Positions 35,812 to 47,520 of a stretch of DNA of 64,000 nt are shown here, in pieces (the first letter of the stretch is position 1; each line of letters begins with the position of its first letter). The notes under the pieces were generated by a model, which was not told the DNA's origin, searched no databases, and saw only the letters and a list, made by a program, of their open reading frames with translations. The stretch comes from Megamerina dolium (Eukaryota > Arthropoda > Insecta > Diptera > Megamerinidae). A program made the position numbers and the translations under genes. The stretch spans positions 68,467,907 through 68,531,906 of the forward strand of contig OY978525.1 in assembly GCA_963854835.1 (NCBI GenBank). Direction: 5' to 3'.

Positions 35812-35938
35812 ATGTATACGCAACGTATGTTTGACATGTGGAGCAGCGTCACATCCAAATTGGAAGCACACGCAAATACTTTAGGACAAAGTAATGTGCA
35901 ATCACCAGGACAGAATAATTCCAGTGGATCAATAAAAG
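35812..35938 (+). CDS. First coding exon of a host gene (unidentified)
   Basis: Starts with ATG (A at -3) and encodes 42 residues beginning MYTQRMFDMWSSVTSKLEAH, continuing ANTLGQSNVQSPGQNNSSGS, and ends at AAG/GTAAAC, a near-consensus splice donor. The sequence is complex and soluble-looking, without the Tyr-Ile artefacts of the surrounding repeats, and after the donor the frame degenerates into intron-like TACA sequence. Met, Trp and Ser near the start and a Gln/Asn/Ser-rich tail suit a regulatory protein. The rest of the gene must lie downstream, possibly beyond the window. The exon at 23.7 kb is upstream on the same strand, so the two could be alternative starts of one gene or separate genes. 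I cannot name it. Confidence 0.62.
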
Positions 35939-36233
35939 GTAAACGTTCTAAGAATTCAACTAAAAGCAATCAAGCAATCGACTCTCCAAAGATCGCTATA
36001 CATACATACATATGTGTATATAATATCCCATACACTACACACGAATACTTTATTATATACATATACAAGTAAATCGACTCGATTTAAGTACAATTTTGGA
36101 TTGTGAATTCGTAACGCCACAAATGAAGCATACCATAGCTTTGACTGTCCAACCGACTTTAAATATATGTGCATATTGTATATTGTAGTATACACCTATG
36201 AATGCGTAGTATTAAATATATTCGTATAGTATA
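35939..36233. other. Start of the intron after the 35.8 kb exon
   Basis: AT-rich with CATACATACATA and GTATA patches; no further exon seen. Confidence 0.5.
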
Positions 36234-38517
36234 CACAGTAAAAAATTATTACTTTTAATTCCAGTTGGAATTGAATTTACACATTTTTGGAATTAGATTT
36301 GATTTTACTCTCAAAAATTATTTTTATGACAGCTGAACTTAATTTTATTCCATGCGTCATTATTTTAAAACTATAAAACATTCTTACAAGTTCATTAACC
36401 CATTAACGACGAGACCCTAAATTGTAACTACAGGCCGGATATGGTATATGAAATAAAATGAATAAAATGGTTTAAAAACAAAACTTTAATCAGTGTTGAA
36501 CACTTTTTCAAAATGGTGATACTTCTTAGTTTCAATTTAAGACCAAAAAAGCATTAAAGTGTTCCCCCTCCAGTGGCGTAGCCAGGATTTTGACAGGGGG
36601 TAATTTTTACAAAAATATTAAGAACTTACTCTATCACTCTCAATTATATTTAATGTACTCTCAACTTCAGTATTTTTGGTATAAAAACAAAACCAAAAAA
36701 GTATTGAGCAGTTTTATAGCTGTTAATTACATTTAATGCTTAACTTTAATCACGCGGAAGTGCATTTAATTAAAATTGTCATTCCTGAAAGTGAGTAGTT
36801 CTCAACGAATGCAACAATTGGAACCAGTAAGTAATCCAAATAGCTACTCAAATTTTGTGAAAGTTAATTGTATTTCTTTGCAGTTGTGGAACAATTAAAA
36901 ATCCATTCCGATTATGCAATAACATTGCGAGATCGCGGCGGTCTATAATTTATATGTATTGTACGTAAATTGTGGGTGATTTTTTAAGAGCCTTCGGATT
37001 TGTTTGTTTAGAGAAATGTATGAAATATTTATTTGAGTCGATAGAACGATCTATATAATTCAATGTTTAAAGATGATTTCATGTAAATGTTGACCGCGGC
37101 TGCGCCTCAAATGGTTGACGCTTGTCGCTATAAACATGAGCCTTAACATAGCCTCGCAAAAAATAGTCTAAAGGCGTTAAAAAGCACGATCTAGGCGGCC
37201 AATTGACCGGCCACAAACGTGAAATATACTGTTTACCGAACTTGTCTCTCAATTGGCCCATTCTTTCGCATGCTGTGTTGCATGTGATACGGTCTTATTG
37301 AAACCGCATATCAGCCAAGTCCAGCTCTTCCATTTTAGGCAAAAAAAAGTTTGTAATCATCGCACGTTTGTAATGGCAAGCGCTAATTCACAGTAACTTT
37401 TATGCCTTCGTCGTCTTTGCAAAAGTACTGTCCGATGATGCCACTGGCCCATAATCCACACCAAACAATGCATTTTTCGGGATGCATTGGCAGTTCTTGC
37501 AATGCTTCTGGCTGCTCTTTATACCAAATACGGCAATTTTGATTGTTCACTTCCATTCAACCAGAAATGAGCTTCGCCGCTGAACACAATTTTCCGATAA
37601 AAAAGTGGATCTTCATCCAGCTTTGCAGCACCCATTCACCAAAAGTTAGCCGTTGTGGTAGGTCGTGTGGCTTCAATTCTTGCATCAGCTGTATTTTAAA
37701 AGGTTTTACACCAAAATCCTTGCGCAAAATTCTTCACGTAGTGGAGTAACAGAGGTCCAATTGCTGCAAACGGCGCCGAATTGATAATTCACGGTCATTA
37801 ACAACACCTGCAGGTATAGCTGCGATATTTTCCTCTGTCCGCACTCTACGTGTTGGTGGTTTAATGTCCAATAATGTAAATTTGGTGCGAAATTTAGTCA
37901 CAAGATTCCGAATAGCCGTCTCAGAAGCTCGCCCAAAATGACCTTAAAATGGAACAATTACACGCTGCACTTTCTTAACCGATTATGAATTTTGATAATA
38001 AAATTCAATAATCTGCAAGTGTTGTTCATTTGTAAATCGATTCATGGTTAAATTATAGGCCAAACTGAACATGTTTGACAGTAACATGTTACACGAAAAC
38101 AGCTGAGCTGCCAAAAACAGTATTGCCAAAAAGAAGTTGCTAAAAAATCACCCTGTACTAAAATATTATATACCAATATAATATAACTAAATTATATTAT
38201 ATACTAATATAATTTTATTTTGTTTCAAATAAAATGTAATAAAATAATAAAATTATTCTAGAAAAGCTTTAAATCTATCATAATTTTCAGATAGATCCAA
38301 AACCATTTCAGTTTTCTTTTAAATACCTTAAAGTATACAATTTAATCCCATGGTTTATTTTTAAGAAGAAAATCTTTAAATTAATTCCAAATATAGTACT
38401 TAATAATGTTCTCTCTCTCTCTATTTTTGCATAAATCAGTATGGTTTTAATCGAATACTTTCTATTCGAATATAAATTCCAAAATGGTATTAAAATTAAT
38501 CTAAATTTTTTACTGTG
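36234..38517. mobile_element. Composite inverted-repeat element enclosing a DD41D-type element
   Basis: The left end CACAGTAAAAAATT (36234) and right end AATTTTTTACTGTG (to 38517) are perfect 14-bp inverted repeats. Just inside, GGAATTAGATTTGATTTTA-like sequence on the left has loose inverted counterparts on the right. The simplest reading is a MITE-like element of a few hundred bp that was opened by insertion of the element at 36972-38155. No clear target duplication: the flanks read GTATA and CATAAG. Confidence 0.45.
36972..38155 (-). mobile_element. DD41D-type transposon, second family, decayed
   Basis: Ends are GGGTGATTTTTTAAGAGC on the left (36974) and the same motif inverted on the right, preceded by CAG and followed by TA. 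From 38043 downward the minus strand encodes MNRFTNEQHLQIIEFYYQNS, RRVRTEENIAAIP, SIRRRLQQLDLCY, GVKPFKIQLMQELKPHD, a broken first catalytic region, NQNCRIWYKEQPEAL, PMHPEKCIVWCGLWASGIIG and finally QYISRLWPVNWPPRSCFLTP followed by LDYF. The second Asp (stop, DRITCNTACER near 37280) and third Asp (TPLDYF) are exactly 41 residues apart. Several stops and frameshifts. Its leader matches the fragment at 27438-27693. Confidence 0.85.
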
Positions 38518-39298
38518 CATAAGTAATAATTAGGTACATGGATGTTCCTATAAATAAAGCGAAAACACATAATCAAACACACAAATTCATACACATGCAT
38601 ACTCACAGACGCACATAATAGTGAAAGTCTGTTTCTCTGTTCAGAGGGAAATCCGTGCAATCATGAATGCCATTATGAAACAGCAATGTGTTTATAGTTT
38701 ATAGTCGTAGAAATATAACATATGTTTATATGTATATATTCATATTTATGAGGTAACGTTTAAACAAATTTCAAACCAAAAGATATGGCAATATACATAA
38801 TTACGTACAATACATACAATGGCATAGCCAAGGGGGATTAGGCTGATAGATTAATTCGGTAAAATTAATGTAATTTAGGTTTTCTTTAACCATTACAGGC
38901 CTACGAGTTACTTATGCAATTCGAATGGAATGCCAGGTTCTTTATTATTATCCAATTCTTTTCTGAATATTATTGCATTTGGATATTTGGTTGGTTGTAA
39001 CATGTTGAATTTATTTGTCCAAATATGAATGCAAAGGTCGGAATATTTTCTTGTCTTTCAGATTTGTCCTAACACATACATATATCTGTAAGTATGTATT
39101 AATATACATAAACCGTTTAAAATAACGATGGTAACGATGATGTATTGGAAAATTCCCCATATTAAGTTTCAACATCATTACTATACATACTAATGCAATA
39201 AAAATGCAAATGGTATGGTCAACAGATACAAATTACAGGATGATGTGTTGGCTGAACTTAAAAAAGGACCTTGCGATCGTATGTACAATACATCAATA
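38518..39298. other. No gene seen; non-coding
   Basis: AT-rich, CACA/TATG patches, no transposon motif recognised. Confidence 0.5.
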
Positions 39299-40816
39299 AT
39301 AGCCGCATTCTTTTGCACGCGAGTTGCAAAAGAACACTGACTTATTTGCCGAACTGCATGAAAAGCAACAACAAAAATAAGCAACATCGTTAATGTTAAA
39401 CGAGTTCAATTGAACTGGCTTATATTTTAAATGACCTGAGTTATAGTGTTGGAAAGTAAAAAACAGCACTATTGTGAATAGACTACTGGAATGTGCTTGG
39501 GAAATTTCAATAACACGTCAATTATTGTAAATATAAACAAAAATAAGCAAAATAAAGCAAGTGCAAATAAAAATTTATTTTAAATAAACGGATATATTTA
39601 CCACAGATTCCGCAGAATTGTTTCTTTTTTGTTTTTATTGAGTTTATAAATTTCACGAACAACCATATATACCACCAGCGTTGCTAAGTAACTAAAGGGA
39701 AATTATATTCAAGTAAAAGGGAAATTAAATGAGAGTTGGTGTTCTTTTGCAACTCAGTTACAAAAGAATGCAGCTAATGTATAAAAATAGTTTTCCCATC
39801 AATGTAGAGAATGTACTCAAAGGGGGATTTTAATATGTATTTCATCGTGTAAATGACCAGATAAAATTATACGATTTGAAATACATGCTTTTGTTCTGAA
39901 ATACGTTAAATTATAGGTAAATCTACTTAATTTATATTAAGGATAAAAAAATAAAAATAAATATGTGGCACTTAAAGCCCCAAAGGGCTCATTGGCCGAG
40001 CTTCTCTTCCATTACTGTTGTGCGTCTTAAATTTGGACAGTATTAGAGGAGACCTACTTATTTTAGCCGGTTCCGAACGGCAGAACACATGTGACATCAC
40101 TTTTTCTGAGCTTTGTCACAGAGTTCTTTAAGAAGCTTTTTCATGGCAAGTTGTTACTGTCGGAAGAATTGCCAATTGCTTGCCGACAGGTGGGTACCAT
40201 TCGAAAGAAAAATCTTTTCGATATTAAATTTGTTATGCATCAGCCGGGGATTGAACCCACGACCTACAAATCAGAAGGTGAACACACTAACCACTGAGCT
40301 ACGGCACCCATCTTATATTAAGGATAATTACTTTAATTTTTCTCGAAAATCATTAACTTGCTTTTTTTCCATTATACAGAAGGTCACCACCCTGGTTGTT
40401 GACCTTCTGCATATGGTTGTTTGTGAAATTTTTAAACAAATTCAAAACAAAACAAAAAACAATTTTGCGGAATCTGTGGTAAATATATTAATTTAATTAA
40501 GATAAATGATTATTTGCACTTGCTTTATTTTCATTAGTTCTGTTTATATTTACAATAATTTGACGTGTGGTTGAAATTTCCCAAGCACATTCCAGTAGCC
40601 TATTCACAATTTTACAGCAGGCGAAGACCCGCCCAGGGTTGTTCGCGCAATTATGATGATGATGATTCACTGATTGCTGTTTTTTTTACTTTGTAACCCT
40701 ATAACTCAGGTCGGTTAAAAAATAAGGAAGTTCAATTGAACTCACATAAAATAAGCGAACTCGCTTATTTTTGTTGTTGCTTTGCATGCAATTCGCGTGC
40801 AAAAGAACGCCGCTAT
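39299..40816. mobile_element. Fold-back element with about 370-bp inverted arms and a SINE in the loop
   Basis: The left arm (39299-39670) and right arm (40411-40816) are imperfect inverted copies over their whole length. Matching blocks include ATTCTTTTGCACGCGAGTTG (inverted as GCGTGCAAAAGAACGCCGCT), TTCAATTGAACT, TATAACTCAGGTC, GGAATGTGCTTGGGAAATTT, TTATTGTAAATATAAACA, CCACAGATTCCGCA and the TTCACGAACAACCATAT end. The right arm has about 60 extra bp containing GAAGACCCGCCCAGGGTTGT. The loop (39671-40410) carries the SINE at 39947. No coding sequence. Long-armed structures like this are known as fold-back elements; the family is unknown to me. Confidence 0.72.
39947..40312 (-). mobile_element. 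tRNA-derived SINE, full length, 15-bp target duplication
   Basis: The direct repeat TTATATTAAGGATAA at 39932-39946 and 40313-40327 flanks the element. The tail is A-rich on the minus strand's 3' side, the body is complete and the head reads GGGTGCCGTAGCTCAGTGG on the minus strand. One base change near the anticodon-like region (TTTGTAGGTCGTGG). Confidence 0.92.
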
Positions 40817-43019
40817 GGTTATACGATTGCATGAATCCGACGTATATTTATTTACGTGAAGAGCTCTGTGGCTGCATTAACACGCACGCACTTTGCGTTC
40901 GTACATTTTTCTAAATCGAATTTCGTAACGTTTCTTTTTTTTTTTGCTTCACAACGTACCACCCTTCACATGCCATTCAACACTGTTGATAAAAGTTCCT
41001 CATCTCAATAAATTTTAATTTCTCTTCTTAACATATCGTCGACTATAGTTGAAAAGAAATGCGTGGTAAAATCAATATAATAAACAAAGCTGAATAAGAA
41101 AACTAAACTCCAAAAGCACCAAATGGATTGTTCGTTTGTGTATATATAAAACACAAAACAAAACACAATACTCGTACATTGAGATGTTTACGTACTGATT
41201 GTGAGTCTGAGCAAACTAAATTACTTGCCTCCACGAATAGACTGAAAACGATACATATATATTCGTATATATTTATATGTATATGTATGCATGTGCATAT
41301 GTATATCAAAAATATAAAATATAAACGTACTCTTTTCGTTTCGGCTACTGCGACGTTTATACAACAGCAGATACGGAGCGCAAAGCAAAATCATCAACAT
41401 CAACTTTGTAAAAGTCTAAATTCGACAAAATTTAATTTCGGCGGTCATTCACCCGTAGGCGCAACGATTGTGTGTCGAAGAACTAGCAGCAGAACCCACA
41501 AAATACAAGACTCATCGTTCATCGTTCATCGTCTCCGCAGTGCCCAACATTCACAGATATATTCGTATGTACCATGTACATATTGTGAATTATACTTAAA
41601 GACTATAACGAATCAAATTAATAATTTGATTACTATGCAATGGCGCTGGCGATGATGACGACGACGACGAAAACAGCGTCAGAATGCTTGATTATGAAGG
41701 CAAATAATGTCAAACCGTCAGAGCTATCGATGACTTTTCTTATGTACACACACGCACTCATTTTTACGCAGATACAAATTTTTGTAAATAGATCAGTGTG
41801 TACGGTTATGTACTGACTCGTATACATATGCACAAGTGTAAATTGCGAATGTGCATTTCTTAAACATTTAATATTGCAAAAGTTCGTGCGGCTTTGATCT
41901 TCTTGCAAGCAATATTTTCTTGTATATATGTAATTGCATAGCTACCAGTCAGACTTTTGTAGTGTAACTACTAAATAAATTAACTTTTAGTTGATCTATT
42001 CGTTCTCACCTTTAGCTAGCTACAAAATAATGCAGAAAACAACCAATTATATGTATGCGATCGTCTTAGTTTCTTTATAGGTTGTAGTTTGCTTTCGTGT
42101 TTTCACACCAACGCTAACGATGTTATGCTTTCGCTTCTCAGTCGCTATTTAACTTTTGAAGAAGCAAAGTTGTTGCGCATCTTTATAAAACAACAGTCAA
42201 CACAAAAGTAAACGAGAATATGCGATGAAGAGCAAATGAAAAAGTGTATACACCTTAAAGTAATTCATACGTATAAAATAAAGTCATATAAAATGTGAAT
42301 ATTATTTAATGTATTTATATTTTCTTCTCCATTGCCAAGAACAACGTCTTCTGTTAGTCCGCAGTGTAGTAAAGAGAAAGTAAATGAAATAAAGTTTAAC
42401 GAAATTTTAAATATATGTTTTAAAAGAACAAATAAAGATGAAAATGAAATATAAAATCAAAAATTACCAATTACAGTTATCCAACTTATCATATAATCAA
42501 TTGCATTTAAAATACAAACTTGCAAATAAAGTAGAAGTTTTATCTCTGAAATTGATAATGCAAAGAGAAATAAACGTTTTTTATAATACCGCTTCTTGAA
42601 CTTTTGAATCCGAGTGTTTCAGACAATTTGGAATCATGATTTTGAAAATGGTATATAGAAATTACACAAGTTTTTTTTACCTCACCGATTTCAGATACAA
42701 AAACTTATACATATATATACATATAAAAATGCAAGTACTTTAAATTCTAACTGACTTTCTTTAAATATACTATTTTACAGCAAACTACTATAGCACTGGC
42801 TATAAGCTAACTTAAAATTATACTTTTCATCTAACTTGTAGTGCCTAGAATATCTTAAAATAGTTAATTTCAAAGAAGGTAGTCGGATTTTCAACCACTG
42901 CTGGTTGCAGAATAATCATAAAGTTAGTTGAGCTACCTACTGGGTATACGCTTCCTCCCATGCGTAACTATCTAAAGCAAATGCCACATAAAGAAAATTG
43001 GATAAGAAACGCATCTGCG
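40817..43019. other. Non-coding, probably host gene intron or upstream region
   Basis: No transposon recognised. A 175-codon frame at 41128-41655 is composed of AT-rich words and a CATCGTTCATCGTTCATCG repeat; I do not consider it coding. The segment 40850-41650 has the mixed base composition of a fly leader or promoter area, but no element could be pinned down. Confidence 0.45.
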
Positions 43020-43258
<239 letters not shown>

Positions 43259-44254
43259 CACAGCTATAGGCACTAGGCACCGAGTTAGAGGCAACAAATA
43301 AACTAAGTGGGACAAAGTTGAACACACCAGCCAAGGACGGATATTAGCTAGAAAAAAATAAAAAGCAGCAAAATGAAAAACATTGTTTCGTACTCATGTT
43401 TAGCTATTGTTGTATGTACATAGTGTATTCCATCACATGCATTCGCATGGTAGAAACGACTTTATTGGCCCCAATGAGGATGATGGTGGCGGTGGTGTGG
43501 CGGTATCTTGTGGTTCTGTTGTGTTGGCGGTGGTGCTGTTGGTGTCGAGTCAATTTGATTGTTTGGAATACTCACATCAATTAGCGAATACAAACCAGTT
43601 TTACGGAATATGGGTACAGTGTTTTGTTTTTCTTTGTTTATATTAATATATTGTTATTGTGAGTAGTATTTATAGTTACTCGCTCTTCTGTTCATTGCAT
43701 TGCTTCTCTCATCAAGTGTATTCTATATTCTAATTTCAAATGAAAACATGTAACACTGCTATCGGATAATTGAATAGTACTCTATTACAACGATATTACA
43801 AGATATTGTAAGGAAACACGGTGGAAAAATATTTGTAATGATGTATGGTGAATTTATGGTGAATTTCTTTCTTTTTCGACATGATGATATATGAAGGGAA
43901 GGTCAAATACTTCATCAGGTAGGTTGGAGGTTACGGGACATTTAAACAATGTCCATCCTTAAAAGTGCAATTATACTATTACTGGCAGAAGCGTTGTAAT
44001 GTAGGGCACAGCCTTACTTGTGTTAAGGGACTGGATGTTTAGGAGATATTTTTAAAAATTAAGTTTCAATCAACAGCTTAAATATAAAGCTTAAATATAA
44101 TGCATTAAGTACAGGGCTGGCCATCTGTAGGTCCTTTTTTCAATCAATGATGTCTAATGTTGCCCGATGTTAAAAATCGTTTGACATATGAAAAGTCAAG
44201 ATACCATTTATAGCCATGGAGTCGTTAACGTCCATTTTATTATGAAAATGGTTA
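43259..44254. other. No gene seen
   Basis: Includes a GGTGGTG/GGCGGT-rich patch (43470-43540) and otherwise plain non-coding DNA. Confidence 0.5.
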
Positions 44255-44605
44255 TTAAAAAAAATTCGCAAATTACGTGAAAATTTTGGTCATCATAATC
44301 ACACTACTGACCGTGCAATTGGCAAAATTATTGCTCGCTTTAAAGAAACTTGTTCAGTGGAAAGTCATAGACCATATCAGCATGTTCACCCAGTTCGTAC
44401 TCGTGATGTAGTGCCAGCTGTAAGTTTTTTTTAATGCCGAATATGAAGCTGTTACGGTGAATGGTGAACGTTATCGTGACATGCTCACAGATTTTTATGG
44501 CCAAAAATGAAAGATTTGAATGCTAATGACATGTGGTTCCAACAAGACGGAGCGACATACCACAACAGCCCTGAAACACTTAACTTAAACCTACTTGCAG
44601 AATGT
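44255..44605 (+). mobile_element. DD41D-type transposon, internally deleted relic
   Basis: The plus strand gives FGHHNHTTDRAIGKIIARFK followed by ETCSVESHRP (helix-turn-helix region), HVHPVRTRDVVPAV, then a jump to VTVNGERYRDM-like sequence in another frame and NANDMWFQQDGATYHNS (second catalytic Asp) followed by LLAECRVIS. The first Asp region is deleted and the third is missing. No ends found, although AAGGGTTAATAGTTAACCCTT at 44678 recalls the AAGGGTTA terminal repeat of the rosa-type copies. Confidence 0.75.
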
Positions 44606-44825
44606 CGAGTTATATCCTTAACCCTGAGTTACGTACTCAGGGCATGTTAAATTGGTAAATTGGATTGCAAAGGGTTAATAGTTAACCCTTTAGGGTTAGA
44701 ATGTAAAATATTTATTCCAGCAAATTTGTACAGTTAATTTGCTAGCTCTGTGTCATTCTGTCAAAAAATGTAAATAAAGACGTTAAAAATAATAAAATCA
44801 AGTTTTTATAAAGTTAAAAGACGAT

Positions 44826-45990
44826 AGAGTTGCTGACGACTCTCTTTAATAGAATCGCCAATGAAGGAATCCCAGAAGCACGGCGTAACAGCTATCGAAT
44901 ACTGTTCTACAAAAATAAGGGAGACGTACGATGCTGCTCAAACTACCGCGGAATTAAATTAATGTCCCACTGCCTTAAGATTTGGGAATGCGTCCTGGAT
45001 TATCGCATTAGAAACATCTCTACAATCAGTGAAAACCAATTTGGCTTTGTCAGTGGCAAATCAACGGTCGATGCGATACACATCCTACGAACACTTATAG
45101 AAGAACATCGTCTGAACAAAAATAAGCTATTAGGAGTCTTCATTGACCTGGAAAAGGCGATCGATCGAGTGCCTAGAGATCTAGTGTGGCAGGCGCTAAG
45201 ATCCCAGACTATGCTAAAAAGCACCATAAAACAAGTCCAAACACTTACCACCAAGTCACCACACAAGCGAGATGCATATCTGGGCTCACGAAACCTTTTA
45301 ATATAAATGTAAGCGTTCACCAGGGCTCAGCCCTTAGCGCGCTGCTTTTCTACCTGGTGATGGATCTACTTACGAGCGACATCCAAGACAGCCTGCCATG
45401 GACGCTTTTATACGCAGACGACGTTGTGCTACTTGCCGAAAATAAAGTGGCTCGATAAGAAAAGCTGGAGTTCCAGTTCGAAAGAGAAGCCGAAAAAACC
45501 TGCCTAAAACTTGGCAGCGATTCCATCAAGTGCGTCGAAAGCTTCAAAAAGCTTGGCTCGCATATTAGTGTAAACGGCACGCTTGACAAAGAAATATCGT
45601 ATAGGATCCAATGGAGATCCATATCATGCATTCTTTGTGACAAGAGGATGCCACAACACGTAAAAGGCAAAATCTACAAATCTATTGTCAGACCAGCAAT
45701 GCTTTATTCCTCTGAGTGCTGGGCGATATCGCAGACCCTACAACAAAAACTTCATGTGATGGAAATGCGTATGCTACGTTGGGCTAGTGGTGTTACCCTA
45801 CTTGATAAAGTCCAGAATAGGTACGTCCGTGGAAGCAGAAATGTGGCGCCTATCAAAGAAAAGCTGCAAGAAAAACGCCTCCACTGGTATGGTCATGTAA
45901 TGAGGAGACCGGAAGATCACGTATTGAGGAGAACATTGGCAATGGAAGAGAGTAGAAGAGGGCCAGGAAGACCACTTCGAACTTAGTGCA
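44826..45990 (+). mobile_element. RTE-type LINE of a second family, reverse transcriptase relic
   Basis: The plus strand reads GDVRCCSNYRGIKLMSHCLK, ISENQFGFVSGKSTVDAIHI, LLGVFIDLEKAIDRVPRDLV (RT palm, first Asp), VHQGSALSALLFYLVMDLLT, LPWTLLYADDVVLLAENKVA (YADD active site near 45410), then after a stop SFKKLGSHISVNGTLDKEIS, MLYSSECWAISQTLQQKLHV and KRLHWYGHVMRRPEDHVLRR. The NYRGIKLMSH wording separates it from the RTE family at 1.3, 48 and 55 kb. Frames change near 45200 and 45460. The endonuclease and 3' end are missing. Confidence 0.82.
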
Positions 45991-46539
45991 CTTAATAAAA
46001 TCCGATTTGCTTAGCAAAAACATAAACGAGGAGATGACACATTTTTCGAATGGCAATGAAGACATTATTGGGTACATTTAAGTGATTTAACGGATAGAGC
46101 AATTTATACGATATTTCGGCTCCTTAGATTGGTGAGGGCTAGACACTTGCTGTCTATGGCACTGCGGATCCTTAAGGAATCAGTTGTATTTTTATTGGAC
46201 AAAATGTAAACGCAATTCGAGTTTCAGATCAGTAGCAGTAATACTATAAAACGAATTTTTGTAATTTGGAAAATAAGATTTCCTGGAAGAATACCTGGAG
46301 TCATAGTAGCCACTTCCTTTAAACATAATATTGGGCGATTGCCAGTCGTATGCAGTGTATTCTCCGATTCAGGATTATGTACATGGGCATGTATGGCTTT
46401 TACTATATATGTGTAGAAAGAAACATACATATGTATATAAAAAATATTGTAATAAAACTTTACGAAAATTACGAAAGTTTTGTAAAATCAAGCAGCTATT
46501 ACTGATAATATTCAATTTTCAAAATCCAAATTTCCAAAA
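45991..46539. other. No gene seen
   Basis: AT-rich non-coding DNA, no motif recognised. Confidence 0.5.
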
Positions 46540-46690
46540 TCAATAATGCCCAAGTTAACTAACTTCAGATATCTGTTGTACAACACACTGCTTGAGTTAA
46601 ATTCAGCCGTCTGGCTTGCATTTTCGCCTTTATCAAAGAAAAACTGTAAAATAGAGCGTATTCTCTTTAGTGGTGTCCATCTTTGACGCG
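46540..46690 (-). mobile_element. Possible mariner transposase N-terminal fragment
   Basis: Minus-strand words MDTTKE (frame 1) and IRSILQFFFDKGENASQTAE (frame 2) resemble the first helix-turn-helix of mos-type mariners (IRH-x-LL-x-x-F, then GKNASQAA). Only about 40 residues, with a frameshift; no other part of a transposase is nearby. Confidence 0.42.
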
Positions 46691-46749
46691 TGCTGAAACA
46701 ATACTGAGTCAAACAACCTCAAAACTGCGAAAAAGTTTATTTAGTACAT

Positions 46750-46785
46750 ATGGCGTTAGAAATATAGGATTATTTCTAACGCCAT
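46750..46785. repeat. Perfect 15-bp inverted repeat with 6-nt spacer
   Basis: ATGGCGTTAGAAATA, spacer TAGGAT, TATTTCTAACGCCAT. Confidence 0.88.
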
Positions 46786-46887
46786 CTAGCGTAACCCGAT
46801 GGCACTTATACAACGCCAGATACAGATTACTAAAGCCATCTATTGGAAAAATAATGGATTTGTTTTTACTACACTTTATATATATAA

Positions 46888-47258
46888 AATATAAAAAAAA
46901 AAAATAAATATGTGGCACTTAAAGCCCCAAAGGGCTCATTGACCGAGCTTCTCTTCCATTACTGTTGTGCGTCTTAAATTTTGGACAGTATTAGAATGGA
47001 CCTACTTATTTTAGCCGGTTCCGAACGGCAGAACACTTGTGACATCACTTTTTCTGAGCTTTGTCACAGAGTTCTTTTTAGAAGCTTTTTCATGGCACGT
47101 TGTTACTGTCGGAAGAATTGCCAATTGCTTGCCGACAGGTGGGTACCGTTCGAAAGAAAAATCTTTTCGATATTAAATTTGTTATGCATCAGCCGGGTAT
47201 TGAACCACGACCTACAGATCAGAAGGTGAACACACTAACCACTGAGCTACGGCACCCA
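46888..47258 (-). mobile_element. tRNA-derived SINE, full length
   Basis: A-rich tail (minus-strand 3' end) at 46888-46910, full body and head GGGTGCCGTAGCTCAGTGG ending at 47258. One C is missing from the B-box region (GTGGTTCAATACCC). The flanks are TA-rich on both sides, so the target duplication is ambiguous. Confidence 0.88.
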
Positions 47259-47261
47259 CCC

Positions 47262-47450
<189 letters not shown>

Positions 47451-47520
47451 AAGATACGAAGGGCTTTTTGGCCGAGATTCTCTTCCATTACTGTTGTGTG
47501 TGTTAAATTTTGGTCTGGTG
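47451..47520 (-). mobile_element. tRNA-derived SINE, 3'-end fragment
   Basis: GAAGGGCTTTTTGGCCGAGA, TTCTCTTCCATTACTGTTGT and GTTAAATTTTGG match the distal SINE body on the minus strand. Breaks off at the start of the RTE leader. Confidence 0.75.

Noticed and set aside
36573..36620. hAT-type end (CAGTGGCGTAGCCAGG)
   Set aside because: The motif looks like a hAT tip, but I found no matching inverted end or 8-bp duplication in range.
41128..41655. 175-codon open frame
   Set aside because: AT-rich and low-complexity, no motif, no splice or start context I can defend; more likely leader or intron.
46512..46712. Independent 66-codon gene
   Set aside because: Its only recognisable part resembles a mariner N-terminus with a frameshift.
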